Under the pieces are notes generated by a model, which was not told the origin of the DNA, made no database searches, and saw only the letters and a program-made list of their open reading frames with translations. From Colius striatus (Eukaryota; Chordata; Aves; Coliiformes; Coliidae): DNA of 64,000 bases. A program made the position numbers and the translations under genes. Below are positions 1-12,610 of this stretch, in pieces. The stretch lies in the NCBI RefSeq assembly GCF_028858725.1, contig NC_084767.1, forward strand, positions 18,801,895 through 18,865,894, in the 5' to 3' direction. How positions within the stretch are numbered: position 1 is the stretch's first letter; every line of letters begins with the position of its first letter.

Positions 1-586
1 AGCTGCTCCTCTCTCTGTCAGGGCTGTGTTGGGCCAGGGGTGAGTGGCCACCTGCAGAAAGTGTAGCTTTCCCAATGTGACAGGGAACCACCCTGGCTGA
101 ATTTACATCCTGATGTTATTGAACCAGGTAGGACCAAAGGTTAAGGGGAATGACGTAGGGTAACAGTACCTTGAGCCACAGGCACTGTGCTGCCTGCACC
201 TTCTTGCCTTCTTTCCTCTGCACGTGGGAAGGCTGGGGAGGGACAGTGGTGAGTTTAACAGTGACAGAAATATTGAAGGGAGTGTAAAAATGTGGGAGGA
301 GAAGGAGCTCTGAAGTCCAGTGGTGCAGTGGAAGAGGGTACAGAGTGGACCGAAGCACTGGGTGTGGGAGAAAACATAACTTAGGTACAATTTGTCTGTG
401 AAAATGTGAGGTTTTTCCCTTTCTAGGGAAGCTTCTTCCCCATCTAAGCTCTAGACAGCAGTTCTTCATTTGGCCCTCCCAAGCCTCTGGGAGAGGTATC
501 TGTCCTGCAGAAGCTTTAGTCTTCTTTGTGTCATGTGCAAACATGGGGGTAAATGGACCTTTTGGGAACTGGAGAGAAGGAAAATA
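1..586. other. Intergenic, no gene recognised
   Basis: I see no exon with a recognisable product, no repeat family and no RNA gene here. Open frames on the minus strand are short and of mixed composition. In mammals SLC22A5 is the next gene beyond IRF1, but nothing in this stretch resembles a transporter exon. Confidence 0.4.
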
Positions 587-1085
587 GAATCATAGAATCA
601 TTACTCATTGCTCAAGAGGGACAGGGAAGTGCTGGAGAGAGTCCAGTGCAGGGCCACCAAGATGATCAGGGGACTGGAGCATCTTTCATACAAGGAAAGG
701 CTGCGGGAACTGGGGCTGTTTAGTCTGGAGAAGAGGAGAGTGAGGGATGATCTTATTAACATTTACAAATATCTAAAGGGTGGGTATCAGGAGGTCGGGA
801 CATCTCTTTTTTCTATAGTAGATAGTAACAGGACAAGGGGTTGGAAGCTGGAACACGAAAAGTTCCACTTAAACATAAGAAAAAACTATTTCACCGTTCA
901 GGTGACAGAGCCCTGGCACAGGCTGCCCAGAGGGGTTGTGGAGTCTCCTTCCTTGGAGGTCTTCAGGACCCGCCTGGACATGTTCCTATGTGACCTGATC
1001 TAGGTGGACCTGCTTCTGCAGGGGGGTTGGACTAGATGATCTCTAAAAGTCCCTTCCAACCCCTACCGTTCTATGATTCTATGAT
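587..1085 (+). mobile_element. CR1 LINE, 5'-truncated copy with intact 3' end
   Basis: This is the 3' end of an avian CR1 retrotransposon in plus orientation. The first about 400 bases keep a decayed open frame (608-1003) resembling the C-terminal end of CR1 reverse transcriptase, with a core like LERVQCRATKMIRGLEHL and an ERLRELGLFSLEKRR motif. The 3' tail around 1015-1085 reads through the typical 'ggttggactagatgatct' stretch and ends in repeats of the CR1 octamer ATTCTATG. A reverse-complement copy of the octamer tail sits at 587-600, so this copy appears to lie inside the 3' tail of the neighbouring minus-strand CR1. Confidence 0.9.
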
Positions 1086-1815
1086 TACGGTTTAAAAGAC
1101 CTTTAAGATCATTAAGTCCAACCACTCACCTCACACTGCCAAGCCCATCACTAAACTAAATCATATCCCTCAGCGCTTCATCTATGCATCTCTTGAGTAT
1201 CTCTAGGGGTAGTGACTCCACCATCTCCTTGGGCAGCCTGTTCCAATGCTTAAGAATCCTTTCAATAAAAAAAGTTCTTCCTAATGTCTAATCTAAACCT
1301 CCCCTGGTGCAGCTTGAGCCCATTTCTTCATGTTCTATCATTCATTACTAGAGATAAGAGATTGATCCCTACCTCATTACAACTCCCTTTCAGAGAGTTG
1401 TAGAGGGTGATCATGTCTCCTCTTCTCCAGGCTAAACATCCCCAGCTCCCTCAGTTGCTCCTCATAAGACTTGTTCTCTAGACCCTTCGCCAGTTTCATT
1501 GCCCGTCTCTGGACACACTCCAGCACCTCAGTGTCCTCCTTGTAGTGAGAGACCCAAAACCGAATGTAGCACAAGGGGACAATCACTTCCCTGCTGCTCA
1601 CAATGTTTCTGATACAAGCCAGGATGTCATTGGCCTTCTTGGCCACCTGGGCACACTGCTAGTTCATGTTCAGTCAGCTATTGATTAACATCCCCAGATC
1701 CTTTCCTGCAGGACAGCTTTGCAGCCCCTCTGCCCCAAGCCTGTACCATTGCCTGGGGTTATTGTTGAACTTCATACAATTGGCCTCAGCCTGTTGATCC
1801 AGCCTGTCTATCTAG
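1086..1815 (-). mobile_element. CR1 LINE, minus orientation, older copy
   Basis: A second, more divergent CR1 3' fragment reads on the minus strand. Its 3'-proximal part starts near 1087 (accttt aagatcatta agtccaacc type sequence). A remnant of the reverse-transcriptase C-terminus lies at about 1377-1646, with the same [15 protein letters not shown]-like signature as the plus copy. Similarity fades near 1815. Its 3' octamer tail seems to have been separated by the plus-strand CR1 and to survive at 587-600. Confidence 0.85.
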
Positions 1816-4800
1816 CATGACAGCAGAGAAGTATCATTTATAGTCCCAGACATTCGGTTGCTATCTAAGCAATAGTTTGCGTTTGCACCACAAACAAATA
1901 CTCGGCTGTTTTTTGCAGTTATAAATGCATACCTTTGGTCTGAAGCATTGCTGTCCTTTATAGGTGTGAGAGCATAAATCACCTGATTGCCTGGAAATGT
2001 GTCTAATTGTCAGGATTCAATCACCATGACAAATAAAGGTGAAACAATAATTGCAGGCCCTGTCGCCTGGCGGGCAAAGCTCACTCAAGGTGCTGCTGCT
2101 GCTCTCAGTTTGCTCCTGAGGAGTGATTGAATCCTGATCTTATGCCAAGCAGACCACGGGGGAAGCAGTTACCCTTCCATACTCAGAGGGAAATATATTT
2201 TTACAATCTATTTAGACAGAGATCAAGAGGAAATAAAAAAGCTTTTTATCAAGGATTTTCTCTAAGAAAAACTGCACTTAACAGATGTTTGATATCCTCA
2301 CCTCTGCAGCACTGAAAATGCCTACTGATATGAGCCAAGGTCTTCTGTCCCCTTGATGCAGGATGCATCAGTCTGTGCCTGGGTCTCTGTAGGGCTTTCA
2401 CAGTTCAGGTGGTGGGGCTGTTTCTGAGACTATTGTGTTATTTTCAGGAGGTTTTGTCCTTTTGTTATCCTAAAGCTCTTAAGGAGTTTTTTGGGTTTGT
2501 TTTTAAATGGTTTCAAGGTTTGAAAAAAAAACCACAGGCAATGATGACAATTATGGTGTAAGTGATGGGGAGCCTCCTCTCAAGCTGCCTGCCAAGCCTG
2601 CAGCATTAGCTCTGTTCATTTCCCAACCAACCACTGATGACTCCTCTTTTTTCCACCACAGAGAGGTGATGTCTCTTTATTTTCACAACAGTTGCACTGC
2701 CTTTAGATCTTTTTCACTGTCATGCGAGGTTAGTAGCACAAGAAAGAGCCACTTGTCCTTGGCTCTGCCCATAAAAGCTTCTCTTTTATTGCTATCTGAG
2801 TTTGTCAGGGGTGAGCTCTCACCAGTGACCTGCACTCCTGGTATGTAATTGCTTCCCAGCTGAGTGTAACTGTATGTATAATAAAGGTAAAAACAGCTCT
2901 CACTTCAACACAGGAAAGCCAGCTGAAGTTTACTGGGTTTATGAAGAGCTTAGTTAGGACAGACAAGTTCAGAAGAACCCAATGCCAAGATTTAAAAATT
3001 GCTCCCATCACATAGCTTATGCAGGTTTATCCTAAAGAGCTCATGTTGCTTCTCTGGGTACAAGCAGCCTAAAAGTCTCCTTGGTTTGCACTGGGAGAAG
3101 AAAAGTCACTTCTACAAATCCCACCTGCCCTGGAGGTGATGGAGGAACCAGGCATGGGCAGGGGATGGCAGCCTGAGTATCAGCTGGGCTTCACACCCCT
3201 CCCAAACTGCAGAGCTCGACTGGTTGTTTTGTTTTGTTTTTCCCCTCCCAAGGAGTTAAAAAACAACAAAAATAACAATAAAATACTTTGAATCTTTGAA
3301 CCTGGCAGTTATTCACCCAGTGAAGCAACTGGATAGATATATTCCATGCCATCGTGGGACTTTACCACTTTTCACTGGCAAAATGCCAAACGTGCTGTTG
3401 GCCACACAGATACCTTAGCAGGTGAATGGTGAAAGCACCTCTGCCCTGGTGCAAGGAGATGCAGAGCATGTCTGGGAGCCCTCAGTGTGAGGCATTAGCT
3501 GCTGTTTTCTGCTGTTCTCAAATCTTGGCCAAACCTTTTATCTGTGAAAAATTTAAATGCCGAGTATGGGGGTTTTTTTGTATCTGAGCATAAGTGTGAA
3601 AAACTTGCTCTTTTTAATGCATGAATAGGCAAATTGATCTCTACTTTATTTTTAGCCCTGTTTGTGTCATAGAAAGTTTCCCTTCTGTCCCCAGTCTCCT
3701 CCCCTTGTGTCTAACAAACTTGCAACAAATTTGTTCCTAAACAAATGCAATTTCCTCTGGTTATGTCCTGGCACTGATGTGGTGTGTGTCCTGACACCTC
3801 CTGGCCTTGCAGAGGTGGCTCTGGATCCATCAGTCCCATGGCCATTCTCTGGCAGTAGCTGTTGCTGCAGCTGGCCAGGGCACAAATCTGACCTGGTAGG
3901 TGATTTCTTTGCTCACGCACAAAACGTTCGTGCTCCAGACACCACATTGGGTAGTTGTGCAGGATTTTAGGTGGGTACGATCTGAGGGAGCTGTGGCCTC
4001 TGCTCTGGCAGCCCTGGTACGTGGAGAGAATCACAGCTGGATGGATCCCTTCCCAGGAGTTGAGCCCTTGAGCCAGGTACTCTGGCAGGGAGTGTGACTG
4101 CTGGCTGGGGTGAGCCAGGGCATCCCTCCCCAGGCTGCCACCTACACAGAGCTCATTGAAGCTTCTCTCTGCCTGGTGGCACCTGGAAGGGTGCTGCCTG
4201 AAGCTGCCAGCTCTGGCTTGTCTCAGAGATAGCCCAGTTAATGACTAACAGGCACTGCAGTAACTCTGCCCAGGCTCTCCCTCCCCAGGCTGTCTGTCCA
4301 CCTTGCTGTGCTGTATTCAAACCTTTTAGCTGCCCTGGATTTGAGACCTGCACCACTTGCTTCCTATGACACTTATTTTTTCCCTCTTCCCATGGTAAAT
4401 CCCTCATGTGTTCCCATGTGTCTGCAGTTCAAGTTGCAATAGAGTCTGTTTCAAAGGCAATAGGAAATGTCTACTCTGTTCAAGCCCTTTGTGTTGTGTC
4501 TTCCTCTCCCTCAGCCTGATACTCTCCTTGGTCCACCCTTGCTTTTTCTTAGTGAATGAAGTTATTCCCCAAAGGCCCCTACAGCACAGCTTTGTTCAGT
4601 GCAGGGGTTTTCCAGGCAGAGTTAGATGCCAGTGGCTGCAGCTGGAGACACATTGCATCAGTCACACTTGTCTCCCACTCCAGACAATGTAGTAATATGT
4701 CAGACCTTTCTAGACTGAAGAATGACAAACTACAAAGGGGAAAACCAGCTTGCTTTCCCCTTGCCTTCTGAATTGTCCATGTGCCTTCTTTCTAGACAAG

Positions 4801-5194
4801 ACCAAGTTCTTTAGCCAGGTCTTCACCGCTAATCTTATCACAGAAGCTGACATTGCTACTAGTAAGGTTTGTCCATAGGATGGACTTGGCTTTTTGAATA
4901 GCCAAGACTGTAACTCAGCTCTAAGTTGGGTCAGACTTGCAGATGTGGCAGATACAAACCAACTAACACCACATGTGCACAAGATCTGAGTTTCCCTTCC
5001 CAGGACAAGCAGGATTCCACCCACCAGCTGCACTGGGAAGAGGGGAGGCTAGAAAACTGGAGCAAACTGGGCCAAATTTTCTGTGCTTTCATGACTCATG
5101 AAAAAAAACCCCTCCAACTCCCTCTACCAACAACACATTTGAGTATCTTCAAGGTTCTGGAATGCATTGTGGAAGCTCTCCCCTGAGAAAAAGT
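1816..5194. other. Intergenic between CR1 elements and IRF1 3' end
   Basis: There is no recognisable coding exon, transposon or RNA gene. Several frames of 60-110 codons occur on both strands, but none has domain signatures, splice-flanked boundaries or a plausible start context. Single AATAAA-type hexamers occur, as expected by chance in AT-rich DNA. Confidence 0.4.
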
Positions 5195-6158
5195 AAACAT
5201 GTCATATATAAAACATTTTTATTAAAACAAATATACAACAGTTATATACAAAAATAAAATATACAAGAAAATAGTCTATTACAGCTTAGTGATTTGGTTC
5301 CTATGTATTACACACAAACAAGAGTCTCTTCCCTCCTGCACTCCCTGCAGGGGCTGGCCACAGGTGGGTCTCAAGTCGTAGCAGTTTGCTGCTCGGTATT
5401 GTTGACATTGCAGCTGAGTGCCAGAAGGGATCTCAAAAGGCATAGTATAAATAAAGAGCTCTGCCCCATCAGTGCAAACGTGGTTTCATGCAGCAGCTCT
5501 TCAGCTATTATGTAGAAATAAGATGTGGCATGCCAGGGAGCAGATAACATCCTATGAGTAGGCCTGGGTAACTGTGCTATGTGGAAGCAAAGCCTAAACT
5601 GAATTTTCACATTTTATTGGTCTAAACTATTTACAGTTTAAAGTCGAAAGATCTGAAAGATGAACTATGTAATGGAGCAAATCAAAGACAGGGCCAATTA
5701 GTGCTATTTTTTCTGACTAAGTGTAACGACAGTTGCTAAGGTCAAAGTCACCAGTGTTGCACAGGTAAGCAGCAACCAAAACTAATAGGAAAGAGACTCC
5801 TTTGCAGCGCCTCTCCTAAGCACTCCCTGGATAAAGTGCTCATCACGTCTGGCATGGAGAGGACAGTGCCTCTTCCCCAGGCCCCAGCACAGCGCACCGA
5901 CCAGATCCTGTGGCACAGTGACAACCTTCCAGTTAAAGCTTCACCTCCTGAGTGATCACAAGGTGCATTCTGCAGCTGAGGAGCGCCAGTGCCCGGAGTC
6001 CTGCTAGTGAGATAGGAGTCCTTTTCTATTTATTTATAAACGAGTTTTTTCTTGCTAACCTTTTCAGGTCTAAAAGTTAAACGGAATATAAAAGCTACTT
6101 TCTTCATTCAGTTGGTAACAAACAACTTCTTCCATTCTCTTCAGGCTTGTCAAAGTTT
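5195..6158 (-). other. IRF1: IRF1 3' untranslated region
   Basis: The IRF1 stop codon is at 6161-6159 (minus). The first convincing polyadenylation hexamer downstream on the minus strand is AATAAA, seen as TTTATT at 5218-5223, so the mRNA end is predicted near 5195-5205 and the 3'UTR is about 0.95 kb. The end position is inferred from the hexamer only. Confidence 0.6.
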
Positions 6159-9100
6159 CTATCCAAGAGCAGTTTGAGGTTGGAGGAAGTCAGAGGTTTG
6201 CAGGCCACAGGGAATGACGTGCATGGTAGGTTTCACTGTCTCCAGCCAGGAGAAATCTAGGCTGCTCTTCTGGTCAAAGAACCTGAACTCTAGCTCTCCT
6301 AGATAAAATAAAACAAGAATGAGTACTGACTCGCATGCAGCAAGAGCAAAATAGTGTGTTTATGCGTGTGTGTATATAAAAATGCATAAAAAATTTGAAG
6401 GATTTCTCAGATGTGAGTGAATACTTTAGGCTAATATTTTGCTAAAATACTCTAAATGCTCTCTATTAAACTGTCCTATTTAAGCTCTTGCTAGTCAGAA
6501 TTCTTCAGTTACATTGCAAGGAGTTCCTGCAAGCTGACATAGCTTAGACATGTACAACCCTAAGACAAATCTGTAGCATGCTTATTGGAGGCATTTTTCT
6601 CCTTTTCCTTTTACGAAAAAGTACCTTACATTCTTCCACCAGGCCACTTTGAAATCTCAGAACACAGGGATGTATGAATTCCTCCATTTGCTTTGCTCCC
6701 TCCCAATTACTGTCTTGCATGAAAACCCTCATCTGCATCATCCTGTGCCCTTGACAGTCAGTGATAACTGAGAGCATCTATACCTGAGGTCGTGTCAATC
6801 TCCCCATCCTGCTCCTTGTAGCTGTAAGTGCTGCACATGGTCTGCGTGCCAAGCTCATTGGTGAGAAAGCCTTTCCCCCCAACGCTCGTGGTGTGCCAGT
6901 CTTGAGCTGGTTCAAGCATCTGTAAGAGATTAAGGAGATGGTAAAAATTGCTCCTCCTTTCTGTAGGAACAATGTTTTATTCCTTAACTAGAAGACAGGT
7001 GATCAAAAAAAGATCAAATTATATCTTCCCATGCCAAGTTATATAAAACTCATTTTACTCCCAGTTTAAAAATGTGAATGCAAAACAAGGAGGGCCAGAG
7101 CACCTTCAGTGATGAAACCCCCCTCTTATCAGTTGGATAAGTGTGACAGCTGGAAACCCAGATTAAGCACCATATGTGTCAGAGGTAGAGGGAAGGGCAA
7201 AATAGTCTAGAGAGGCTTTCCAGACTCTAATACAGCAAGCTCTACTTCTGACAGTACTCAGTAGCTTTCTCTGCCTTTCACATGAAGAGTCAATACCTCC
7301 ATGGATGTGTCCTCTCCAGCTTATGTTTGCCAAGTAGCTTTCTTTTTATGTTTAATTTTTCAGGCTTCCTTGTTAGATAATGGTCTTGGATTACAGAGGT
7401 GTATGTTAAACATGTATAGGACTGGATCAGACAGCTGCTGCTTCCCTCCTCTCAGTGCAAACAGCAATTTTAGCCAATTTCACTCTGACCAGAAGGGCTG
7501 GTTTTACCTTAAAAATCTCCGAATTCATTTCCTCTTCATCTTCATCTGTGACTGTTTTGTAAGAACATAAAAAAAAAAGATACAAAGATGTCAACTTCTT
7601 GCACGTTAGACCTCATACTTCTGCTTCTTTGCCACACAACCTGCTTCATATTCTCTTGTCACACAACATCATTACCTTTTACTTTCCCTGCTCATGGATG
7701 ACACTGAGGAGGGGCTCATAGTTTTGAGGTGAGGAAGCCTGTCAGCAGCTCCATACACCAAGCCCCTCACAGCCCTTCATCTCAGATGCTCTTCAACAAC
7801 TGTCCATTGGGTTGCAAAGCTCACCAAGAATCACTACGGCAGAGTGTGTTTGGTATGCAGGAGGAAGATGATTTGCACCCCAAGTGAAGAACCACTCTGA
7901 TACAGTCATTTTTTCCCCCACATTGGGAAGTGTAGTTATCTCCTCTGTCCCTATTGTACCCAACTCTGTCCTCCTTCTGCCATAGCCTCCTTTCAGATGC
8001 CTCAGGAACCCCCAGTCTCACTCTCCTGACCCAGAAAACTCTCCTTTTCTTTCAAGGCTGACCTGTCTGTGCCATCACATTGACCCTGTGAGATAAAGCC
8101 TGCCCCTTTGCTCACATGTGCAAAGTAAATGGCATTTTGGAGTCTTTCATTCATGAGCAGGTACTGCAGATGGCACATGTCAGCTCTTCTGTAACCTGGG
8201 CAGTTTGGTAGCTCCAGTAACTTAAATCCATCAGGTGGAGGTTGGTTGTTTTGTTTTGTGACAAGACAGCTCTACGTTTCTCCTGATCCCTCAGGCACTC
8301 CGTCATCCCACTGTCCACATCCCACCTCCAACATGCTTCTTGGAGACCGACATAAGACCAAGGTAGTAAAAAAGAAATACCCACCTTCTGAGGAGGAGGC
8401 CAGGGGAGACACCTGGAGCTGGTAGAGGTCATTGGTGCTGTCAGCCATGGTTATTTCCATTGATGGCCTCCATTCAGTCAGGGAGCCGCTTACCTCGCAC
8501 GAGGATAAGTCTGCAGAAGGCATCAGGAGTTGGCACTCACAGGAGACACAATCACCTCTATTTCCCACCTGCCCATCTGACAGTACAGCTGAGCTCAGCC
8601 CCAAAAGTCATCTTTTGTCTTTTGGTGCAGAACGTGGGTTTAGTGTGAATGACACGTTCCACTGCTCAGAGCTATAAACTGAGTCTCACCTAAGGTGATG
8701 GACGTGCTCTCAACCTCCACTTCCTGCCCTGGGTAGACATGAACAGTGTAGTCACTGTGGTCATCTGGCAGAGGCGTGCTGGTTAGTCTTTCTGCTGACT
8801 TCTCTGTCCCTGTGTCTTCATACAACTACAAAAATAAGGGCAAAGCTTGAAAGACCTGTCTAAGAATGTATAAGTTCCCACATGAAAAAAACATAAGCAC
8901 AAAACCCACCAAAACCTCCAGCTTCTTCAGCTGCCTCTACGGACACATACCTTTCTCTTGCTCCTGTTTCTTGCCTCTCGTGAAGACTTTGACTTCCTTT
9001 CTGTTAAATAAAAATACCATGAATGTGAGAAAGGGCTGCATGGCTGACATTTTAGGTGAGCGTGAGATCTTGCAGCTTTGAGCCCTTCTCAGCAACCTCT

Positions 9101-11302
9101 GCTACTGCTACCAGCAGCAGTCCTAATCACCTCCTGATGATACCTTTAAAGAAGGTGGGATAAGAGGAACTGTTTGCACAAACTGTTAGCAATAGCAATA
9201 ACCAGTGACTAAGCTCAGTAGCACCAGTGCTACCAAGAGGTCTGCTACACCCTTGAATGCATGGAGCAGGAAAAGCAAGCAGTGTTTAAGTGCAGCAGTG
9301 AAGCTGGAACGTGGAGGGCTTACCTTTCTTCTGGTCTTTTGTCAAGGGTGGCAGCATCCTGTAAACCCTGACAGCACTGGAGCCTTTGTTGATGCTTTTA
9401 TCCTTCACTTCTTCAATGTCAGGCAGTGAATTCATAGCACAGCGGAAGTTTGCCTTCCAGGTTTTTGGATCAGGGTCTTTCTCACCTACTTTATATCTTC
9501 CTATAAATAAGAGAAGGGGTGATTAGACTTTTTGGTGGTGGTTCTTCCCACCAGAAAAACCCCAAAAGATTCTTCCATTTTCTCTGACATAAACATTAAT
9601 AGTTACTGTAACTTCTTCAGGTCTAAGTCAAGACAAAATAACGCACATTTGAGATATCTGTATGGTGGATGGAAGCGTAAAGCCCGTACACACCTGTATG
9701 GATGGCCCAGCTCCGGAACAGGCAGGCGTCTTTCTCCATGTCCCAGCCATGCTTAGCTGCATGTTTCCATGGGATTTGAAACATCCTCATATCCTGAAGT
9801 TAAACCAACAAAGATTTGAGCCAGTTTGCAATGATGGATTTCATCAAAGAATTCTCAGTAGCAACTCAAGTCTTATATACCCTTGTTGTGCCGATGCTGT
9901 TCAAGGCATTTAAGGCCTTTTATGATTTCTGAGATTGGGGAAAAAAATCCCACTACTTTTACCACAGTAGAAGAAAGTAGCATTGTCAATTTTATCCCAG
10001 AATCATGAAATGCATTGTATCTAATCTACTACCATGTCATGAACTACAGTGTATTTTCAAGGTATGCTTTGGTAGAGAATGCCTTTTTCAAGTTGCCCAT
10101 AAGATCCTGCAGGAATCCTAAGAATAAATATGGCATAACTTAAAGATCACCTCAGGATGGATCTGGAAAGTTCAGGGAAAGAGACCTGGTTCAGCAAGAC
10201 TACCGATCTTCCCCTGTGCTACAGGTATCGGGAAGTGCCTTCCAAACCAAAAAGTACATTTCAGGCCAAGTCTTAAAACTAGGAGCAACTGTAAGAATAG
10301 CTGCTTAGCTGGGATGGGAGGTGACTCAGCTCAAGTGGGCAGGAGGAATTAAGTGGTCTTGGAGGTTTTGTGGCTCTCTCATTTTGTGTAATGTTCAGAT
10401 TGCTTTCACATTAATTTATCATTTTGTTATGGTTTAAGCCAGTACTTAACTAAGTACCATGCAGTTGCTCACTCACCACCACCCCACCGTGGGATGGGGG
10501 AGAGACTCGGGGAAAAAAGACAGTGAAACTTGGGGGTTGAGATAAAGACAGTTTAATAGGACAGAAAGAGAAGAAAGTAATAATAGTTGTAGTGATCATA
10601 AAAACAGAATTGAAATATAAAAAACAAGTGGTGCCTGCTGCAATTGCTCACCACCTGCTGACCAATGTCCAGCCAGTTCCTGAGCAGTGCCTCACCCTGG
10701 GTATGACATCCTATGGTCTGGGATAGCCCTTGAGCAGCTGCAGCTGCTGTCCTGGCTGTGTCTCCTTCCACTTCTTTCTGCTCCTCAGCTTCTACTGGCT
10801 GGGCACAGGAAGCTGAAAAGCCCTTGATTTAGCCTAAGTCCTCCTTAGTAACAACTACAACATCCCTGTGTTATCACCGTTAGCCTACTAAATCCAAAAC
10901 ACAGCCCTGTACCAGCTACCAGGAAGAAAATTAACTCTGATCCAGCCAAAACAAGGACACATTTCCCTCCTGAGAATTTTGCCAGGAAAAAAATGGACCT
11001 ACAACATTCTGTTCCAAGCAGAGTTACCTTTTCTGAAACATAAATAATAGTTTTTTCGAAATATAATGCTTGCAAGTTTTGTCCATGTCCTTCTTTCCTT
11101 TATGATCCTGACTTATGTTTAGTGTCAGCTAAGAGGAAGGATGGTTAATGATATAGAAATGATACAATCATTAATGATACCACAATACTAATAATAAACA
11201 ACTATGAACTCTCACCTTGTTAATCCATATCAGTCCTGGTATTTGATTGGAATTTATCTGCATTTCCAACCAGGGTCTCATGCGCATTCTTGACACTGGC
11301 AT
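6159..11302 (-). CDS. IRF1: Interferon regulatory factor 1
   Basis: IRF1 is a nuclear transcription factor that binds IRF-E/ISRE sites and is induced by interferon-gamma and NF-kappaB. Nine coding exons on the minus strand join in frame to 996 nt (331 residues plus stop): 11302-11216, 9793-9694, 9500-9324, 9000-8951, 8825-8690, 8510-8385, 7551-7508, 6919-6784 and 6298-6159. All introns are GT-AG. The protein starts [15 protein letters not shown]. The IRF DNA-binding domain (about residues 1-114) has its five tryptophans at 11, 26, 38, 46 and 58. Next come a basic nuclear-localisation stretch (KERKSKSS..KRK, exons 4-5), an acidic segment (VTDEDEEE, exon 8) and a Ser/Thr-rich activation region. 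The ATG exon has 5 nt of 5'UTR (acceptor at 11308-11309), so an upstream non-coding exon in the CpG island is required, as in other vertebrates. No frameshift or stop interrupts it. Confidence 0.97.
10425..10959 (-). mobile_element. Solo LTR of an endogenous retrovirus in IRF1 intron
   Basis: A 535-bp LTR is bounded by TG...CA and by a perfect 5-bp target-site duplication CATTT (10420-10424 and 10960-10964). It lies between the first and second coding exons of IRF1. Read on the minus strand it contains an ATTAAA polyadenylation hexamer (TTTAAT at 10553-10558) followed by the 'ctgtctttatctcaaccc' U5-like stretch seen in common bird LTRs, and it ends in TTAAACCATAACA. No internal retroviral coding sequence is present, so this is a solo LTR left by recombination. 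It is in the same orientation as IRF1, so its poly(A) signal could in principle act on the IRF1 pre-mRNA. Confidence 0.88.
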
Positions 11303-12455
11303 GTTGTCTATGAAAGAAAGAACAGATCAGCAAAAAACTCATCACTATTTTAACCATTCTGCAGTGTGCATCCCTTCTCCCTCGGTGCTGTGAGCTATTG
11401 CTACTGATGCAAACAAAATTACTTTTCCAAGGTCTTTACTCTTTTTCAGCATTTCTCCGCGCTCCTGGAGGGCAGCACCCAAAGCTCGGCCTGAGCTGTG
11501 CATTCTGAAAAAGGCTGAACGCAGCGGCGGAGGCTGCGCCCGTGGGGCAGGGCAGCCCGGCCCCGACCGCCCCGCGAGGGAGCTCATCGCCAGCACCGGC
11601 GCAGTGTTCCCAGGAGCTCGGGTCCGGTGCGGGACCCCCCCTCTCTCCGCGCTCACAGAGCAGAACTACCTGCAGGCTGGCCGCCTTAAAAGTTTCCCAT
11701 TAATTAAATTGCGCAGGAGGACGGGAGGGAGCCCGCCCTGCTGCAGAGTCGGGGGGATCCCCAAATTGCAACACGACAAGTCCTGGCAGAGTCCCGACCA
11801 GCCCCGCCGCACAGCCCCTTCCCCGCTGCGCAGCCGGAGCAGGGCGGCGCGGCCATCCCAGCCCTTCCTCTGCAGAAATAATTTCCTGTTTGCGGTGTTT
11901 TTTTTCCAAGACAGCCAGCGCAAGATTCCCCAAACAATACCATTTCTAACTTTCTCCAGCCAGGCAGCCGGCGGCGGGACCGCGGCCCGCGGTGTGCCCG
12001 CCCTGGGGGGCGGCGAGCCGGCGTTGACCCCAGCCGGGAGCCTGCGGCCGCGGGATCCGGCCTCGGGGCTCAGCACTGGCACACGCTCAAGGACGGAGTG
12101 GAGCCTCCGGCTGAGCCCGCAGAGCGGCGGCCGCGCCCGGACATGCCCGGCCCCGCCGATGAGGGGAGCCATCCCACCCCGTCCCGTCCTCTCCCGTGGG
12201 GTGGGTAAGGGGCCGCGGCTGCTGCCCGCCGCAGCGATGCCCGCTGTTCACCCGACGGCTGCAGGCGCAACGAGCCCCGTGCTCTCAAGCCGCTTCCGCA
12301 CGGCAGAGACCGACGCTGTCTCTCTCTTGCAAGCAAAGCAGAGGAGAGCCATGTCCTCGGGGTCGCTTCCACGGACCCTGCGGGTCACCCTCGCCTGGAG
12401 GCGTTATAAAGCGAGGAATGAGCGACCAGACGGGACGAAACGCAGCACGACCCAC

Positions 12456-12570
12456 CTCGCTGTGCTGTGCCGTGCCGTGCCGTGCCGTGCCGTGCCGTGC
12501 CGTGCCGTGCCGAGCCAAGACGAGATGAGGCGAGCCGTCCTCCCCGACCGCACACCAAGGCGCCTCTGCC
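12456..12570 (-). other. IRF1: Predicted IRF1 non-coding exon 1
   Basis: A 5' non-coding exon must exist, because the ATG exon begins only 5 nt before the start codon behind a good acceptor. The candidate lies downstream of the kappaB/CCAAT/GAS promoter cluster and ends at a minus-strand donor GTGGGT (12455-12450). The start at about 12570 is inferred from the spacing to the kappaB site. The exon would contain the (CGTGC)8 repeat. An alternative donor lies near 12386. Confidence 0.3.
12471..12510. repeat. Pentanucleotide microsatellite (CGTGC)8
   Basis: Eight uninterrupted copies of CGTGC occupy 12471-12510, flanked by imperfect copies (TGTGC at 12466, CGAGC at 12511). It lies inside the IRF1 CpG island, about 100 bp downstream of the kappaB site in the direction of IRF1 transcription, probably within the 5'UTR exon. 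Confidence 0.95.
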
Positions 12571-12610
12571 GCCCGCGGGGCGCGCCCTCGGGTATAACGC
12601 GGCGGCGCCC

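Noticed and set aside
608-1003. 131-codon frame resembling a protein with ERLRELGLFSLEKRR
   Set aside because: It is the end of CR1 reverse transcriptase, part of a truncated LINE.
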